A model generated the notes under the pieces. That model ran no database searches, was not told the origin of the DNA, and worked only from the letters and a program-made list of their open reading frames with translations. Shown here piece after piece: positions 26,419 to 39,655 of a stretch of 64,000 nucleotides of DNA (the first letter of the stretch is position 1; every line of letters starts with the position of its first letter). Source of the DNA: Bacteroidales bacterium (GTDB taxonomy: Bacteria > Bacteroidota > Bacteroidia > Bacteroidales > UBA932); NCBI GenBank assembly GCA_017651465.1, contig JAGCCX010000061.1, positions 1 to 64,000 on the forward strand. Direction: 5' to 3'. The position numbers were made by a program, and so were the translations under genes.

Positions 26419-28020
26419 ATGAAGAAGTTATTGATTGTTGCCGCAAGCCTTGCCTTAAGCGTTTCCGCTTTTGCCGCCAAGGTGCTGCCTACCGAAGTTA
26501 AGGGCACCGTCACCGACACCGACGGCAAGCCTGTCGCCGGAGTTGTAGTTTCGGACGGCATTCAGGTGGTGCTGACCGATGCCGAGGGCAAGTACTGCTT
26601 CCCCCGCATTCCGGAGGCTTATTACGTGTTTGTAAGCATTCCTTCGGCTTACGAGATCCCGATTCGTCAGGGGCAGCCCGTCTTCTTCAAGAAGCTCGAA
26701 GACAGGCCTGCATATAATTTTGTCCTCAAGCCGCTTAAAGGAGGTCCGGAGAAGGATTTCAACCTTTTCCTCCTGGCCGATCCCCAGTGCCAGTGGATAT
26801 GGCACGTGCGCCGGCTCCGCGAGGAAGGCATTGCCGATATCAAGGCCTATGCACGTAAATGCAAGGGGCCCGATTACGCCATTACCCTGGGCGATATAGC
26901 ATACAGCGAGGGCTTCCGCAACACCAATTATCTGCTGCCTGTGATACGCAGCGAATTCGAGGCCGGAAAGGTGGGAATGCCCGTATTCCAGACCATCGGC
27001 AACCACGATTTTGAATACCCACTCACGGCAGTCGAAGAGGGAAGTCCTACCATTTCGATGCGTCGCAACCGCTATTTCGAAGATACATTCGGTCCTGCCA
27101 ACTACTCTTTCAACAGGGGCGATGTGCATATCGTATCGATGTTCAACGTGTGCTTCGAGACCTTCGGTCATCCCGGCAAATACCACGGCGATTTCTCCGA
27201 CAGTCAGGTAGCGTGGCTGGAAAAGGATCTGAGTGCGGTTCCAGCCGGCAAACTCGTTATCCTTTGCGTCCATATTCCCTTCGAGGGAGCTGTGGGCAAG
27301 TCGCCCAATATGGCTAAAGTCCTGGATATCCTGGGCGCCCGTGGCAATGCCAGGATAGTCAGCGGCCATACCCACACCATCAAGCATATCAACTATCCCA
27401 ACGGAGTCAGGGAATTCGTGGCCGGCGCGATGTCGGGCAGCTGGTGGTGGAGCAAGAATTGCGCAGACGGAACCCCCAATGGCTATGCCGTCTGGAAGAT
27501 AAGCGGCAACCAGGTAGTATCCGACATCTACAAGGGCCAGAATTTCAAGGACACTTACCAGATGCGCATCTACCGCGGTGATTCCGAATACGGCGGAGAA
27601 TACGAGAGGTTCCGCCTGGAACACGGCGCCAACACTCTCCTGGTAAATGTATGGAACTGGGACGAAGGATGGCGCTCCGAAGTGTACGAGAACGGAAAGC
27701 TTTGCGGTGAGCTTGAAAGGATGCCCGTCTCAAGCGAGTTCGAGCCCCCCTACAATGGCAGCAAGGACTGGTGGGCCATAGGCTACAATGTGGGCGTGGT
27801 CGGGCGCGGCCATATCCAGGGCAGTACCCGCAATAACTACTGCTCCAAGAATTACCATATGTTCAAGTATGTCCTCAAAGATCCGGGGGCCAGAATCAAG
27901 GTCGTCGTGTACGACAATTCGGGGCGTAAGTTCAGCTGCAGCAAAATTACTACGGCCGAAGACTATGCCTCTTTGGCCGAGCGTCCCAAGTATCCCGTAG
28001 AACCTTCCTGGGAAGAATAA
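26419..28020 (+). CDS. Exported calcineurin-like phosphoesterase
   Basis: A 533-residue periplasmic or surface metallophosphoesterase. The signal peptide ends about SAFAA. An N-terminal carboxypeptidase-regulatory-like beta domain covers about 28-100 (VKGTVTDTDGKPVAGVVV). The metallophosphatase core spans about 110-340 with LADPQ, LGDIAYSEG, IGNHDFEY, HIPFE and SGHTHTIKH binding two metals. A C-terminal beta domain completes the MetallophosN/C architecture of Bacteroidota. It begins three bases after the antiporter gene, so it likely releases the phosphate ester that the antiporter imports. The true substrate is unknown. Confidence 0.9.
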   Translation: MKKLLIVAASLALSVSAFAAKVLPTEVKGTVTDTDGKPVAGVVVSDGIQVVLTDAEGKYCFPRIPEAYYVFVSIPSAYEIPIRQGQPVFFKKLEDRPAYNFVLKPLKGGPEKDFNLFLLADPQCQWIWHVRRLREEGIADIKAYARKCKGPDYAITLGDIAYSEGFRNTNYLLPVIRSEFEAGKVGMPVFQTIGNHDFEYPLTAVEEGSPTISMRRNRYFEDTFGPANYSFNRGDVHIVSMFNVCFETFGHPGKYHGDFSDSQVAWLEKDLSAVPAGKLVILCVHIPFEGAVGKSPNMAKVLDILGARGNARIVSGHTHTIKHINYPNGVREFVAGAMSGSWWWSKNCADGTPNGYAVWKISGNQVVSDIYKGQNFKDTYQMRIYRGDSEYGGEYERFRLEHGANTLLVNVWNWDEGWRSEVYENGKLCGELERMPVSSEFEPPYNGSKDWWAIGYNVGVVGRGHIQGSTRNNYCSKNYHMFKYVLKDPGARIKVVVYDNSGRKFSCSKITTAEDYASLAERPKYPVEPSWEE

Positions 28021-28029
28021 GGGGGAAGG

Positions 28030-32423
<4,394 letters not shown>

Positions 32424-32448
<25 letters not shown>

Positions 32449-33440
32449 TTAATGAGATACTCTGCTATTTGTACGGCATTTAGCGCGGCGCCTTTGCGTA
32501 TCTGGTCTCCCGACAGCCACAGGGTTATTCCGTTTTCATTGGAGATGTCTTTGCGTATGCGTCCAACGTACACATCGTCTTTGCCGGCGGTGAACAGGGG
32601 CATAGGATAACTCTTCTGGGCGGGGTCGTCCTGTACCGTGATGCCGGGGGCTGCTTCGAGGGCGGCTCTGACCTGGGCGGCTGAAAGGGGCTCTTCGGTC
32701 TCGATCCATACGGCTTCGGAGTGGGAGCGCAGAGCGGAAATCCTCACGCACATAGCGCTGCAGCGAACATCGGAGTGGAGAATCTTACGGGTTTCGTTGA
32801 ACATCTTCATCTCCTCTTTGGTGTAGTCGTTGTCGGTGAATACGTCGATCTGCGGGATAACGTTATAAGCCAACTGGTAGGCGAATTTTTCTACCGTCAC
32901 AGGCTCACCTGCGGTAATCTGGCGGTATTGCTGCTGGAGTTCGGCCATAGCCTGTGCGCCGGCACCGGAAGCCGACTGGTAGCTCGCCACGTGAATGCGC
33001 GTGATATGCGAAAGGTTCTCGATGGGCTGTAGCACTACAACCATCATAATAGTGGTGCAGTTGGGGTTGGCAATGATTCCGCGGGGCCTTACAAGCGCGT
33101 CGGCAGCGTTGCATTCAGGCACTACAAGAGGGACGTCGGGGTCCATCCTGAAAGCACTGGAATTATCGATCATTATGGTGCCGTAGCGGGTGATGGTTTC
33201 GGAGAACTCGCGGGAGGTTCCAGCGCCGGCGGAAGTGAATGCAATGTCGATGTCCTTGAAGTCGTCGTTGTGGCTCAAGAGCTTGACTTCTATCTCCTTG
33301 CCGCGGAACTTGTATTTGCGCCCGGCGCTGCGTTCCGATCCGAACAAAACCAGTTCGTCAAGAGGGAAGTTCCTCTGTTCCAATACTTTAATAAATTCCT
33401 GGCCAACGGCGCCGCTTGCGCCAACGATAGCAACTTTCAT
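32424..33440 (-). CDS. asd: Aspartate-semialdehyde dehydrogenase
   Basis: Asd reduces aspartyl-phosphate to aspartate semialdehyde for lysine (meso-DAP), threonine and methionine synthesis. The 338-residue protein has [14 protein letters not shown] at the N-terminus (NADP binding), the [10 protein letters not shown] loop, and NPNCTTI near residue 128 with the catalytic cysteine. It heads an operon of asd, a Kef-type antiporter, trpS and asnA, driven by the promoter at 33463-33493. Confidence 0.96.
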
Positions 33441-33462
33441 TTGTCAGACTTCTTTGATTGTT

Positions 33463-33493
33463 CAAATATAGCAACATTTATCGGGACACCAAA
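33463..33493 (-). promoter_or_regulatory. Full promoter for the asd operon
   Basis: On the minus strand TTTG at 33493-33490, 19 bases, then TATATTTG at 33470-33463. The asd ATG is 22 bases downstream. Confidence 0.75.
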
Positions 33494-33597
33494 ATTTACG
33501 TGTGAAGCCCGCTTCACAGCGGGCTTCAACGGTTAGTTAGTAGTGTATACCTTTAGAAGGTTAATTATTGTTGGTTAGAATAGTTGTTGATTTCCGA
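33490..33597 (-). ncRNA. Candidate small RNA with a 10-bp hairpin, between trmD and asd
   Basis: A strong promoter at 33601-33630 fires leftward into a stretch with no ATG and no open frame. About 70 bases later comes a hairpin: stem GAAGCCCGC/GCGGGCTTC plus one A-T pair (33503-33512 with 33519-33528), six-base loop, then a weak T-rich end just where the -33 box of asd begins. That geometry suggests an RNA of roughly 100 bases. Alternatively it is a long leader of asd with an attenuator. I do not recognise a known RNA family. Confidence 0.45.
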
Positions 33598-33600
33598 GTA

Positions 33601-33630
33601 CAAAGATAATGCAATTTTTGATATTGGCAA
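33601..33630 (-). promoter_or_regulatory. Full promoter driving the candidate small RNA
   Basis: On the minus strand TTG at 33630-33628, 19 bases, then TATCTTTG at 33608-33601, an exact Bacteroidota match. Nothing coding follows until asd 160 bases on, and asd has its own promoter. Confidence 0.65.
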
Positions 33631-33681
33631 TACTTTTTTACAAAATTATTTAAAAAAAAGATTTTTAATTTTTAAAAAATT

Positions 33682-34365
33682 TTATAAACTATCATCTAAC
33701 AGCTCGGGTCTCAATAACTTAGTCCTTTCGAGGGCCTGTTCATCTTGCCAGGCGCGGATGAGTTTGGGGTTGCCGCTCAGCAAAACTTCGGGAACTTTCC
33801 ATCCGTTGAACTCGGCGGGGCGGGTATAAACGGGAGGGGAGAGCAGCTTGTCCTGGAAGCTGTCCGACAGGGCGGAGGTCTCGTCGGTCAGGGCTCCGGG
33901 AATGAGCCGCACTATAGCGTCCGCAACTATGGCCGCCGGAATCTCGCCACCGCTGACGACGTAATCGCCTACCGAAATCTCGCGGGTGACAAGGTGCTCG
34001 CGTATGCGGTGGTCAATGCCTTTGTAGTGGCCGCAAAGAATAATGATGTTCTCCTTGAGCGAGAGTTCGTTGGCAAAGGGCTGGGTGAACCTTTCGCCGT
34101 CGGGGGACATATAGATGACCTCGTCGTAACTGCGCTCCGACCGGAGCTCTTCCAGCATCCGGAACACCGGCTCGACCATCATTACCATACCGGCGTCTCC
34201 GCCGTAGCTGTAGTCGTCTACGTTGCGCCTGGGCCCGATGCCGTATTTGCGGAGGTTGTGAACGTGGATCTCAACCAGGGAGTTCTTGATTGCCCGTCCC
34301 ACAATCGAATGCCCCAGTGGACTTTCCAGCAATTCCGGGACGACGCTCAGAATATCGATACGCAT
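33682..34365 (-). CDS. trmD: tRNA (guanine-N1)-methyltransferase
   Basis: TrmD methylates G37 of tRNAs with a CNG anticodon context. The 227-residue SPOUT knot protein has [17 protein letters not shown] at the start (family: F-x-x-x-T-x-x-P-E), YGGDAGMVM near residue 55, [13 protein letters not shown] near 110 and [12 protein letters not shown] near 130. The ATG is at 34365. It appears monocistronic, unlike the rpsP-rimM-trmD-rplS order of many bacteria. Confidence 0.95.
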   Translation of the reverse strand: MRIDILSVVPELLESPLGHSIVGRAIKNSLVEIHVHNLRKYGIGPRRNVDDYSYGGDAGMVMMVEPVFRMLEELRSERSYDEVIYMSPDGERFTQPFANELSLKENIIILCGHYKGIDHRIREHLVTREISVGDYVVSGGEIPAAIVADAIVRLIPGALTDETSALSDSFQDKLLSPPVYTRPAEFNGWKVPEVLLSGNPKLIRAWQDEQALERTKLLRPELLDDSL

Positions 34366-34385
34366 ATCATTTTAGCTTAGAGATA

Positions 34386-34393
34386 CAAAATTA
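34386..34393 (-). promoter_or_regulatory. Promoter -7 box for trmD
   Basis: TAATTTTG on the minus strand, 20 bases before the trmD ATG. It is divergent from the box at 34406-34413. Confidence 0.55.
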
Positions 34394-34405
34394 ACATTTA
34401 TTTGT

Positions 34406-34413
34406 TAAATTTG
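34406..34413 (+). promoter_or_regulatory. Promoter -7 box for the glutamine cyclotransferase-like gene
   Basis: TAAATTTG, only five bases before the ATG at 34419, so the transcript would start about at the initiation codon. No clear -33 element. Confidence 0.55.
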
Positions 34414-34418
34414 CGGTA

Positions 34419-35171
34419 ATGAAAAGGATTCTTCTCCTGTCTCTTTGTTGGATTTCCTGCCTCCAGGCCTGCTCGGCATCGGCTCCTGTCCAATACAAAC
34501 TGAAAGTCGTGGCGGAATACAACCACGACCCTTCTGCGTACACTCAAGGCCTGTTCTTCGACGGAGGAACGCTTTATGAGAGTACCGGCCAGTGCGGCGA
34601 GAGCAGTTTCAGGGTAGTCGATTTCAAGAGCGGCAAGGTGCTCCGCAAGCTTGACTTTGCCCACAAATACTTCGGCGAGGGCTCCGTGTTTTTCAAGGGC
34701 AAGCTGTATATGCTTACCTGGACCAACAAGGTGGCATTCACCTATGATGCCCAGAGCCTGAAATACCTCAAAACCTATTCTTATCCCCGCGAGGGCTGGG
34801 GACTTACCACCGACGGCAAGTCGCTTATCGCCTCCGACGGGAGTTCGACCCTCTACTTTCTGGATGAGGACCTGAAGGTAAAGCGCAGCGTGAAGGTCAC
34901 CCTGGACGGCCGCCCGGTACGTTTCCTCAACGAGCTGGAATGGATAGACGGGAGAGTATGGGCTAATGTATATACCACTGATATGATAGTCATAATCAAC
35001 CCCTCCAGCGGGAAGGTCGAGGGGATGGTGGATTGTACAGGATTGCTTCCCAAAAAGCTGCGCAAACCCGACACCGATGTGCTCAACGGCATAGCGCATC
35101 TTGACGGCCGGATTTTCCTGACTGGCAAAAACTGGCCTAAATTATATGAAGTAGAACTAGTTAAGAAATAA
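34419..35171 (+). CDS. Glutaminyl-peptide cyclotransferase-like lipoprotein
   Basis: A 250-residue exported protein of the plant/bacterial-type glutamine cyclotransferase family (five-bladed propeller) that forms N-terminal pyroglutamate. The signal is lipoprotein-like, with LQAC at residues 15-18. Family motifs follow: HDPSAYTQGLFFDGGTLYES, EGSVFFKGKLYMLTW, EGWGLTTDGKSLI, LNELEWIDGRVWANV and VLNGIAHLDG. In Bacteroidota many exported proteins begin with Gln after signal cleavage, which such an enzyme would cap. Confidence 0.9.
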   Translation: MKRILLLSLCWISCLQACSASAPVQYKLKVVAEYNHDPSAYTQGLFFDGGTLYESTGQCGESSFRVVDFKSGKVLRKLDFAHKYFGEGSVFFKGKLYMLTWTNKVAFTYDAQSLKYLKTYSYPREGWGLTTDGKSLIASDGSSTLYFLDEDLKVKRSVKVTLDGRPVRFLNELEWIDGRVWANVYTTDMIVIINPSSGKVEGMVDCTGLLPKKLRKPDTDVLNGIAHLDGRIFLTGKNWPKLYEVELVKK

Positions 35172-35175
35172 ATGC

Positions 35176-35183
35176 TATATTTG
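35176..35183 (+). promoter_or_regulatory. Promoter -7 box for the DUF349-yidC-yggS operon
   Basis: TATATTTG 31 bases before the ATG at 35215, just after the stop of the preceding gene. Confidence 0.6.
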
Positions 35184-35214
35184 CATTCCAATACTATATT
35201 AAAATATCTCCATT

Positions 35215-37137
35215 ATGAGTGAAACAAACATTCCTGAAGAGGTCCTCGCGGCAGCTTCAGACGTAGAAACCAAAGAAAGCGAAATCATTGAATCCGCAGC
35301 TGTTCAAGCCGAGGTGGAGAGCGCGCCCGCCGAGCCCGAAGCAAAAGCAGAACCCGTCGCAGAGCCTGAAGCAGAACCTGTAGCCGAGCCGGTAGAACCC
35401 GAGGCCGCGCCCGCCGCTGAGCCTGAGGCTGAGCCCGTCGCAGAACCCGAGCCCGAAGAGCCCGAGGCGCAGGCCGGAGAAAAAGCCGAAAGCCTTGCCG
35501 ACAAGAGCCTTGCCGAACTGTCCGATATGTTCCGCTCCCTCAAGGAAAGCGCAGAAAGTATGATGCGCTCCAAGGAGGCCGAGAACATAAAATCTGCATT
35601 CTACAAGCTTCTGGGCAAACTCAAAGGCGAGAATCCCGATGTTGCCAATTCGCTTTCCAATCCTCTCGAGGCAGTAGAAGAGAATTTCAAGGCCGTTTAC
35701 GCCGACTACAAGAAAGAGAGGGCAGAATTCAACCGCCAGCAGGAGGCCAAGAGGGAAGAGAATCTTCTTACCAAGAAAGCGATCATAGATGAACTCAAAG
35801 CCCTGGTCGAGAAGGACGAGGATGCAAGCGCATCGTTCCCTGCGTTCCGCGAACTGCAGAACCGCTGGAGAGAGGCCGGTCCCGTGCCTGTCAACGCCTA
35901 CAGGGACATCAACGATACATATCAGTTCTACGTAGAAAAGTTCTACGATATGGTCAAGATCAGCCGTGACCTCCGCGATCTTGACTTCCAGAAGAATCTC
36001 GAGGCCAAAGAAAAGTTCTGCGAGGCGGCCGAAAAGCTCGCCGAGAACGAGAATGTAGTGAACGCTTTCCACGAGCTGCAGAAGCTTCACGAGCAGTGGA
36101 AGGAGTTCGGCCCCGTGGCCAAAGAGAAGAGAGATGATATCTGGAACCGTTTCAAGGCTGCCACGGCTGTCATAAACAAGCGCTACCAGGCCCATTTCGA
36201 AGGCCAGAAAGAAGAGCAGCTTGCCAACCTCTCGGCAAAGCAGGCTTTGTGCGAGCAGGTGGAAGAGATAGCCGCCAAGGAGATCAACTCGTCGAGCGAA
36301 TGGAATGAGCTTTCCCGCAAGATCCAGGATCTCCAGGAAGAGTGGCGCAAGATAGGTTTTGCCACCCGCAAGGAAAACCAGAAGATCTACGACCGTTTCC
36401 GCGCCGCCTGCGACGCATTCTACGGCCACAAGCGCGACTACTACAACCAGTTCAAAGACTCGATGAACGCCAACCTCGACAAGAAGATGGCCATCATCGA
36501 AAAGGCAGAGGCCCTCAAGAGTAGCACCGAGTGGAAGAAGGCTACCGATCAGTTCATCGAACTCCAGAAAGAGTGGAAGGAAATCGGCGCCGTGCCCCGC
36601 AAGAAGAGCGAGCAGATATGGAAGCGTTTCCGTGCCGCCTGCGACGAATTCTTCGCCGAGAGGGACAAGAACGCCAAGCCCGAGAACGATTTCTACGGCA
36701 ACCTCAAGGCCAAGAAAAAACTCATCGAGGAGGTTCAGGCTTATGCCGTGTCGGAAGACGAGGCAGCCAACTCCGAGGCCCTGCGCTCCTTCAATGAGCG
36801 CTGGCGTGCCATAGGTCACGTTCCTTTCAAGGAGAAAGACGCTGTGAACGAAGCTTACCGCGCCGCCATCAAGGAGAAATTCCCGCTCAATCCATCCCGC
36901 CGGCCTCAGGGAGGCAGGCCCCAGAGGGGTCCCCGCACCGAGAAAGATATCCTTATGGACAAGTATCGCCAGCTGCAGCAGGATGTAACGACATACGAGA
37001 ACAATATCGGCTTCTTTGCCGCATCCAAGAACTCCGAACCTCTCATCAAACAGATGCAGGAACGCATCGAGCAGGCCAAGGCGGAACTTAGGGAACTTGA
37101 GCAGACGATACGCCAGGCCGAGGAGGGCGCCGAATAA
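35215..37137 (+). CDS. DUF349 repeat protein, helical
   Basis: A 640-residue acidic, almost wholly alpha-helical protein. Five DUF349 repeats can be read, each with an LQxxWxxxG-V core followed by a basic helix: around residues 220, 300, 375, 455 and 530. The N-terminal 90 residues are a Pro/Ala/Glu repeat. DUF349 proteins have no settled biochemical role. It shares one base with yidC (TAATG), which may hint at a link to membrane insertion or ribosomes, but that is context only. Confidence 0.88.
   Translation: MSETNIPEEVLAAASDVETKESEIIESAAVQAEVESAPAEPEAKAEPVAEPEAEPVAEPVEPEAAPAAEPEAEPVAEPEPEEPEAQAGEKAESLADKSLAELSDMFRSLKESAESMMRSKEAENIKSAFYKLLGKLKGENPDVANSLSNPLEAVEENFKAVYADYKKERAEFNRQQEAKREENLLTKKAIIDELKALVEKDEDASASFPAFRELQNRWREAGPVPVNAYRDINDTYQFYVEKFYDMVKISRDLRDLDFQKNLEAKEKFCEAAEKLAENENVVNAFHELQKLHEQWKEFGPVAKEKRDDIWNRFKAATAVINKRYQAHFEGQKEEQLANLSAKQALCEQVEEIAAKEINSSSEWNELSRKIQDLQEEWRKIGFATRKENQKIYDRFRAACDAFYGHKRDYYNQFKDSMNANLDKKMAIIEKAEALKSSTEWKKATDQFIELQKEWKEIGAVPRKKSEQIWKRFRAACDEFFAERDKNAKPENDFYGNLKAKKKLIEEVQAYAVSEDEAANSEALRSFNERWRAIGHVPFKEKDAVNEAYRAAIKEKFPLNPSRRPQGGRPQRGPRTEKDILMDKYRQLQQDVTTYENNIGFFAASKNSEPLIKQMQERIEQAKAELRELEQTIRQAEEGAE
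35323..35475 (+). repeat. Low-complexity EPxAEP-type coding repeat
   Basis: Residues 37-87 of the DUF349 protein are made of short Ala-Glu-Pro units (variants of AEPEAEPV). The DNA repeats gccgagccc/gcagaaccc-like units with third-base changes. Likely a flexible acidic linker and a site where copy number could vary. Confidence 0.75.
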
Positions 37138-38993
37138 TGGACAAGAATACAGTTATCGGCTTTATCCTCATAGCGCTGACGCTTTTCGGATTCACTTTCT
37201 ACCAGTCGTCCCGTAACCGTAAACTTCAAGAGGAGCAGCGCCGGCTGGACTCCATCGCACTTGCCAACGCACCTGTGGACTCCCTTGCCCCGGGTGCGCA
37301 GCAGGATATTGTCGCCGATGTGGAGAGTCAGGCAATCCAGAGCTCACCGGCTATCTACAAAGACAGCCTTCTGGAGGCGGCACACCTTTCCGAAGGTGAA
37401 GTCGTGACCCTTGAGAACGATTTGATCAAGATAGACTTCTCTTCCAAAGGCGCTCAGCCCGCCAGTGTTCAGCTCAAGAAGTACTCCAGCTATGGCGGAG
37501 GTGATCTTATGCTCTTCAAGGAGGGAGGCGCCGAGTATGCGGTGAGCGTCTATACCGGCCAGTACATCCGCACCACCGACTTTAACTTCTACGTTGCCGA
37601 AAAGACCGACACTTCTGTAGTGTTCCGTCTGCCTTTCGGCGGCGGGGGATACATCGAGCAGAAATACTCCCTAGCTCCCGACGGCTACAATCTTAAAAAC
37701 CTGCTTTCGTTCGTGGGTATGCAGAACGTCATACCCCGCAACGTGGGTTCCATCGACGTGGATTTCAACGTCACCGTGCCCAGGCTTGAGAAGGGTTACA
37801 AGAACGAGTCGCAGTATTCCAAGATAGACTATTACTTCGAGGGCGACAAGAAGCCCGCCGAGATCGGCCGCGGCCGTTCCGCTTCCAAGAGCATAAGCAA
37901 CCGCCTTAAGTGGTTCGCTTTCCAGCAGCAGTTCTTCTCGGCCATTATGTATGCGCCCCAGGAGTTCGCCAACGGCGAGGTGTCGGTGCAGTTCCTATCG
38001 GCTAACGACCCTTCCTCCAACCTGATGGCCTGCAGCGCCAAGATGCGCTCTGATTTCCGTCACGGAGAGGAGGTCAGCATCCCGTATGAGTTCTACTTCG
38101 GGCCCAACCACTTCAGCACGCTCAAGGCAATGGGACGGAAGTATGAGAAGATCATCCCGCTGGGCGGTTCGCTCGTGGGCTGGTTCACCCGTTACGCCAT
38201 CATCCCGATGTTTAACTTCTTCAGCCGCTTCATCAGCAACTTCGGACTCATCATCCTGCTTATGACCCTGGTCATCAAGATAGTGGTGTTCCCGTTGACC
38301 TACAAGTCCTTCTCTTCTTCCGCCAAGATGCAGGTGCTCAAGCCCGAGATTGAGAAGATCAATGCCAAGTATCCCAAGCAGGAGGATGCGATGAAGAAGC
38401 AGCAGGCCACTATGGACCTGTACAGGCGGGCCGGGGTCAGTACTATGGGCGGATGTCTGCCTACCTTGCTCACTTTCCCTATCCTGTGGGCTATGTTCAG
38501 GTTCTTCCCGGCATCCATCGAGCTCCGCCAGCAGCCTTTCCTGTGGTGCGACGACCTCAGCGCCTACGACTCCATCCTGGATTACGGCACCAAACTGCCC
38601 ATACTCGGAGATCACCTTTCGCTGTTCGCCTTGCTTATGGCTGTAGTAATGTGGGTATATTCCAAGATAACCACTGCCAACCAGACGGCCTCCAACGACC
38701 CTACGGCTTCATCTATGAAGTTTATGACCCTGTGGATGATGCCTATTATGATGTTCTTCATCTGTAATAACCTGTCGGCCGCTTTGAGTTACTACTACCT
38801 GCTCTCGCAGTTGATAGCGATTATCCAGACCCTGGTCATAAAGAAGTTCTTCGTCCATCCGGAGAAGATTCTCGAAAGGCTCAAGGCTACGGAAGGAAAG
38901 CCCGTGCCCAAATCAAAGTGGCAGCAGCGTCTGGAGGCCGCCCAGAAGATGCAGGAAGAGCAGCTTCGCGCCCAGCAGAAGAAACGTCGCTAA
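37137..38993 (+). CDS. yidC: Membrane protein insertase YidC
   Basis: YidC inserts and folds inner-membrane proteins. At 618 residues it has the Gram-negative form: N-terminal anchor (VIGFILIALTLFGFTFYQSS), a large periplasmic beta-sandwich about 80-340, then the conserved five-helix core with PLTYKSFSSSAKMQ near 385, GGCLPTLLTFPILWAMF near 440 and a positively charged tail. It overlaps the DUF349 gene by one base and is followed by yggS. Confidence 0.97.
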   Translation: MDKNTVIGFILIALTLFGFTFYQSSRNRKLQEEQRRLDSIALANAPVDSLAPGAQQDIVADVESQAIQSSPAIYKDSLLEAAHLSEGEVVTLENDLIKIDFSSKGAQPASVQLKKYSSYGGGDLMLFKEGGAEYAVSVYTGQYIRTTDFNFYVAEKTDTSVVFRLPFGGGGYIEQKYSLAPDGYNLKNLLSFVGMQNVIPRNVGSIDVDFNVTVPRLEKGYKNESQYSKIDYYFEGDKKPAEIGRGRSASKSISNRLKWFAFQQQFFSAIMYAPQEFANGEVSVQFLSANDPSSNLMACSAKMRSDFRHGEEVSIPYEFYFGPNHFSTLKAMGRKYEKIIPLGGSLVGWFTRYAIIPMFNFFSRFISNFGLIILLMTLVIKIVVFPLTYKSFSSSAKMQVLKPEIEKINAKYPKQEDAMKKQQATMDLYRRAGVSTMGGCLPTLLTFPILWAMFRFFPASIELRQQPFLWCDDLSAYDSILDYGTKLPILGDHLSLFALLMAVVMWVYSKITTANQTASNDPTASSMKFMTLWMMPIMMFFICNNLSAALSYYYLLSQLIAIIQTLVIKKFFVHPEKILERLKATEGKPVPKSKWQQRLEAAQKMQEEQLRAQQKKRR

Positions 38994-38994
38994 A

Positions 38995-39654
38995 ATGAGT
39001 ATAGCACAGAATATTCAAGAGATCAAAAAGAGACTGCCATCAGAAGTAAAACTGGTGGCAGTTTCAAAATTCCATCCCCTGGAGGCCATCGAGGAGGCTC
39101 TTGCCGCCGGCCAGACGGTGTTTGGGGAGAACCGTCCGCAGGAATTTGAAAAGAAGGCCATAGCCCTGGAGGGCCGGGGTATAGAATGGCATTTTATCGG
39201 GCACCTGCAGACCAACAAGCTCAAGATGGTCCTGCCTTATGCCTCGCTGGTGCAGTCGGTGGATTCGCTTCACCTGCTTGAAGCGGTCGATGAGTGGGGA
39301 AGGAAGAACGGCAAGATTATCAATGTCCTGCTTGAAATGCACGTCGCCGCCGAGCAGACCAAGCAGGGTTTTTATGAAGAAGAGGTGCTGGATATCCTGT
39401 TCAGGGCTGAGGGCTTTAAAAACGTCCGTTTTTGCGGCCTTATGGGTATGGCCACCAATACTGATGAGCAAGAGGATATACGTGCCGATTTTGGCCGTAT
39501 TAAGGCTTTTATGGACTATCTTCGCGACCTTTTCCCCGAGCTGGCCGATTTTAAGGAGCTGTCCATAGGTATGTCGGGCGACTGGCCCGTAGCAGTCGAG
39601 TACGGGGCGACGATAGTCCGTATAGGTACGGCTATATTCGGGGAACGGGCGTGA
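38995..39654 (+). CDS. yggS: YggS-family pyridoxal phosphate homeostasis protein
   Basis: A 219-residue alanine racemase-like barrel with PLP bound at Lys25 (LVAVSKF). Other signature parts are FGENRPQEF near 42, WHFIGHLQTNK near 63, SVDSLHLLEA and the C-terminal LSIGMSGDWPVAVEYGATI with VRIGTAIFG. The protein buffers PLP and affects amino acid pools; it has no proven enzymatic activity. It starts one base after the yidC stop. Confidence 0.95.
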   Translation: MSIAQNIQEIKKRLPSEVKLVAVSKFHPLEAIEEALAAGQTVFGENRPQEFEKKAIALEGRGIEWHFIGHLQTNKLKMVLPYASLVQSVDSLHLLEAVDEWGRKNGKIINVLLEMHVAAEQTKQGFYEEEVLDILFRAEGFKNVRFCGLMGMATNTDEQEDIRADFGRIKAFMDYLRDLFPELADFKELSIGMSGDWPVAVEYGATIVRIGTAIFGERA

Positions 39655-39655
39655 C

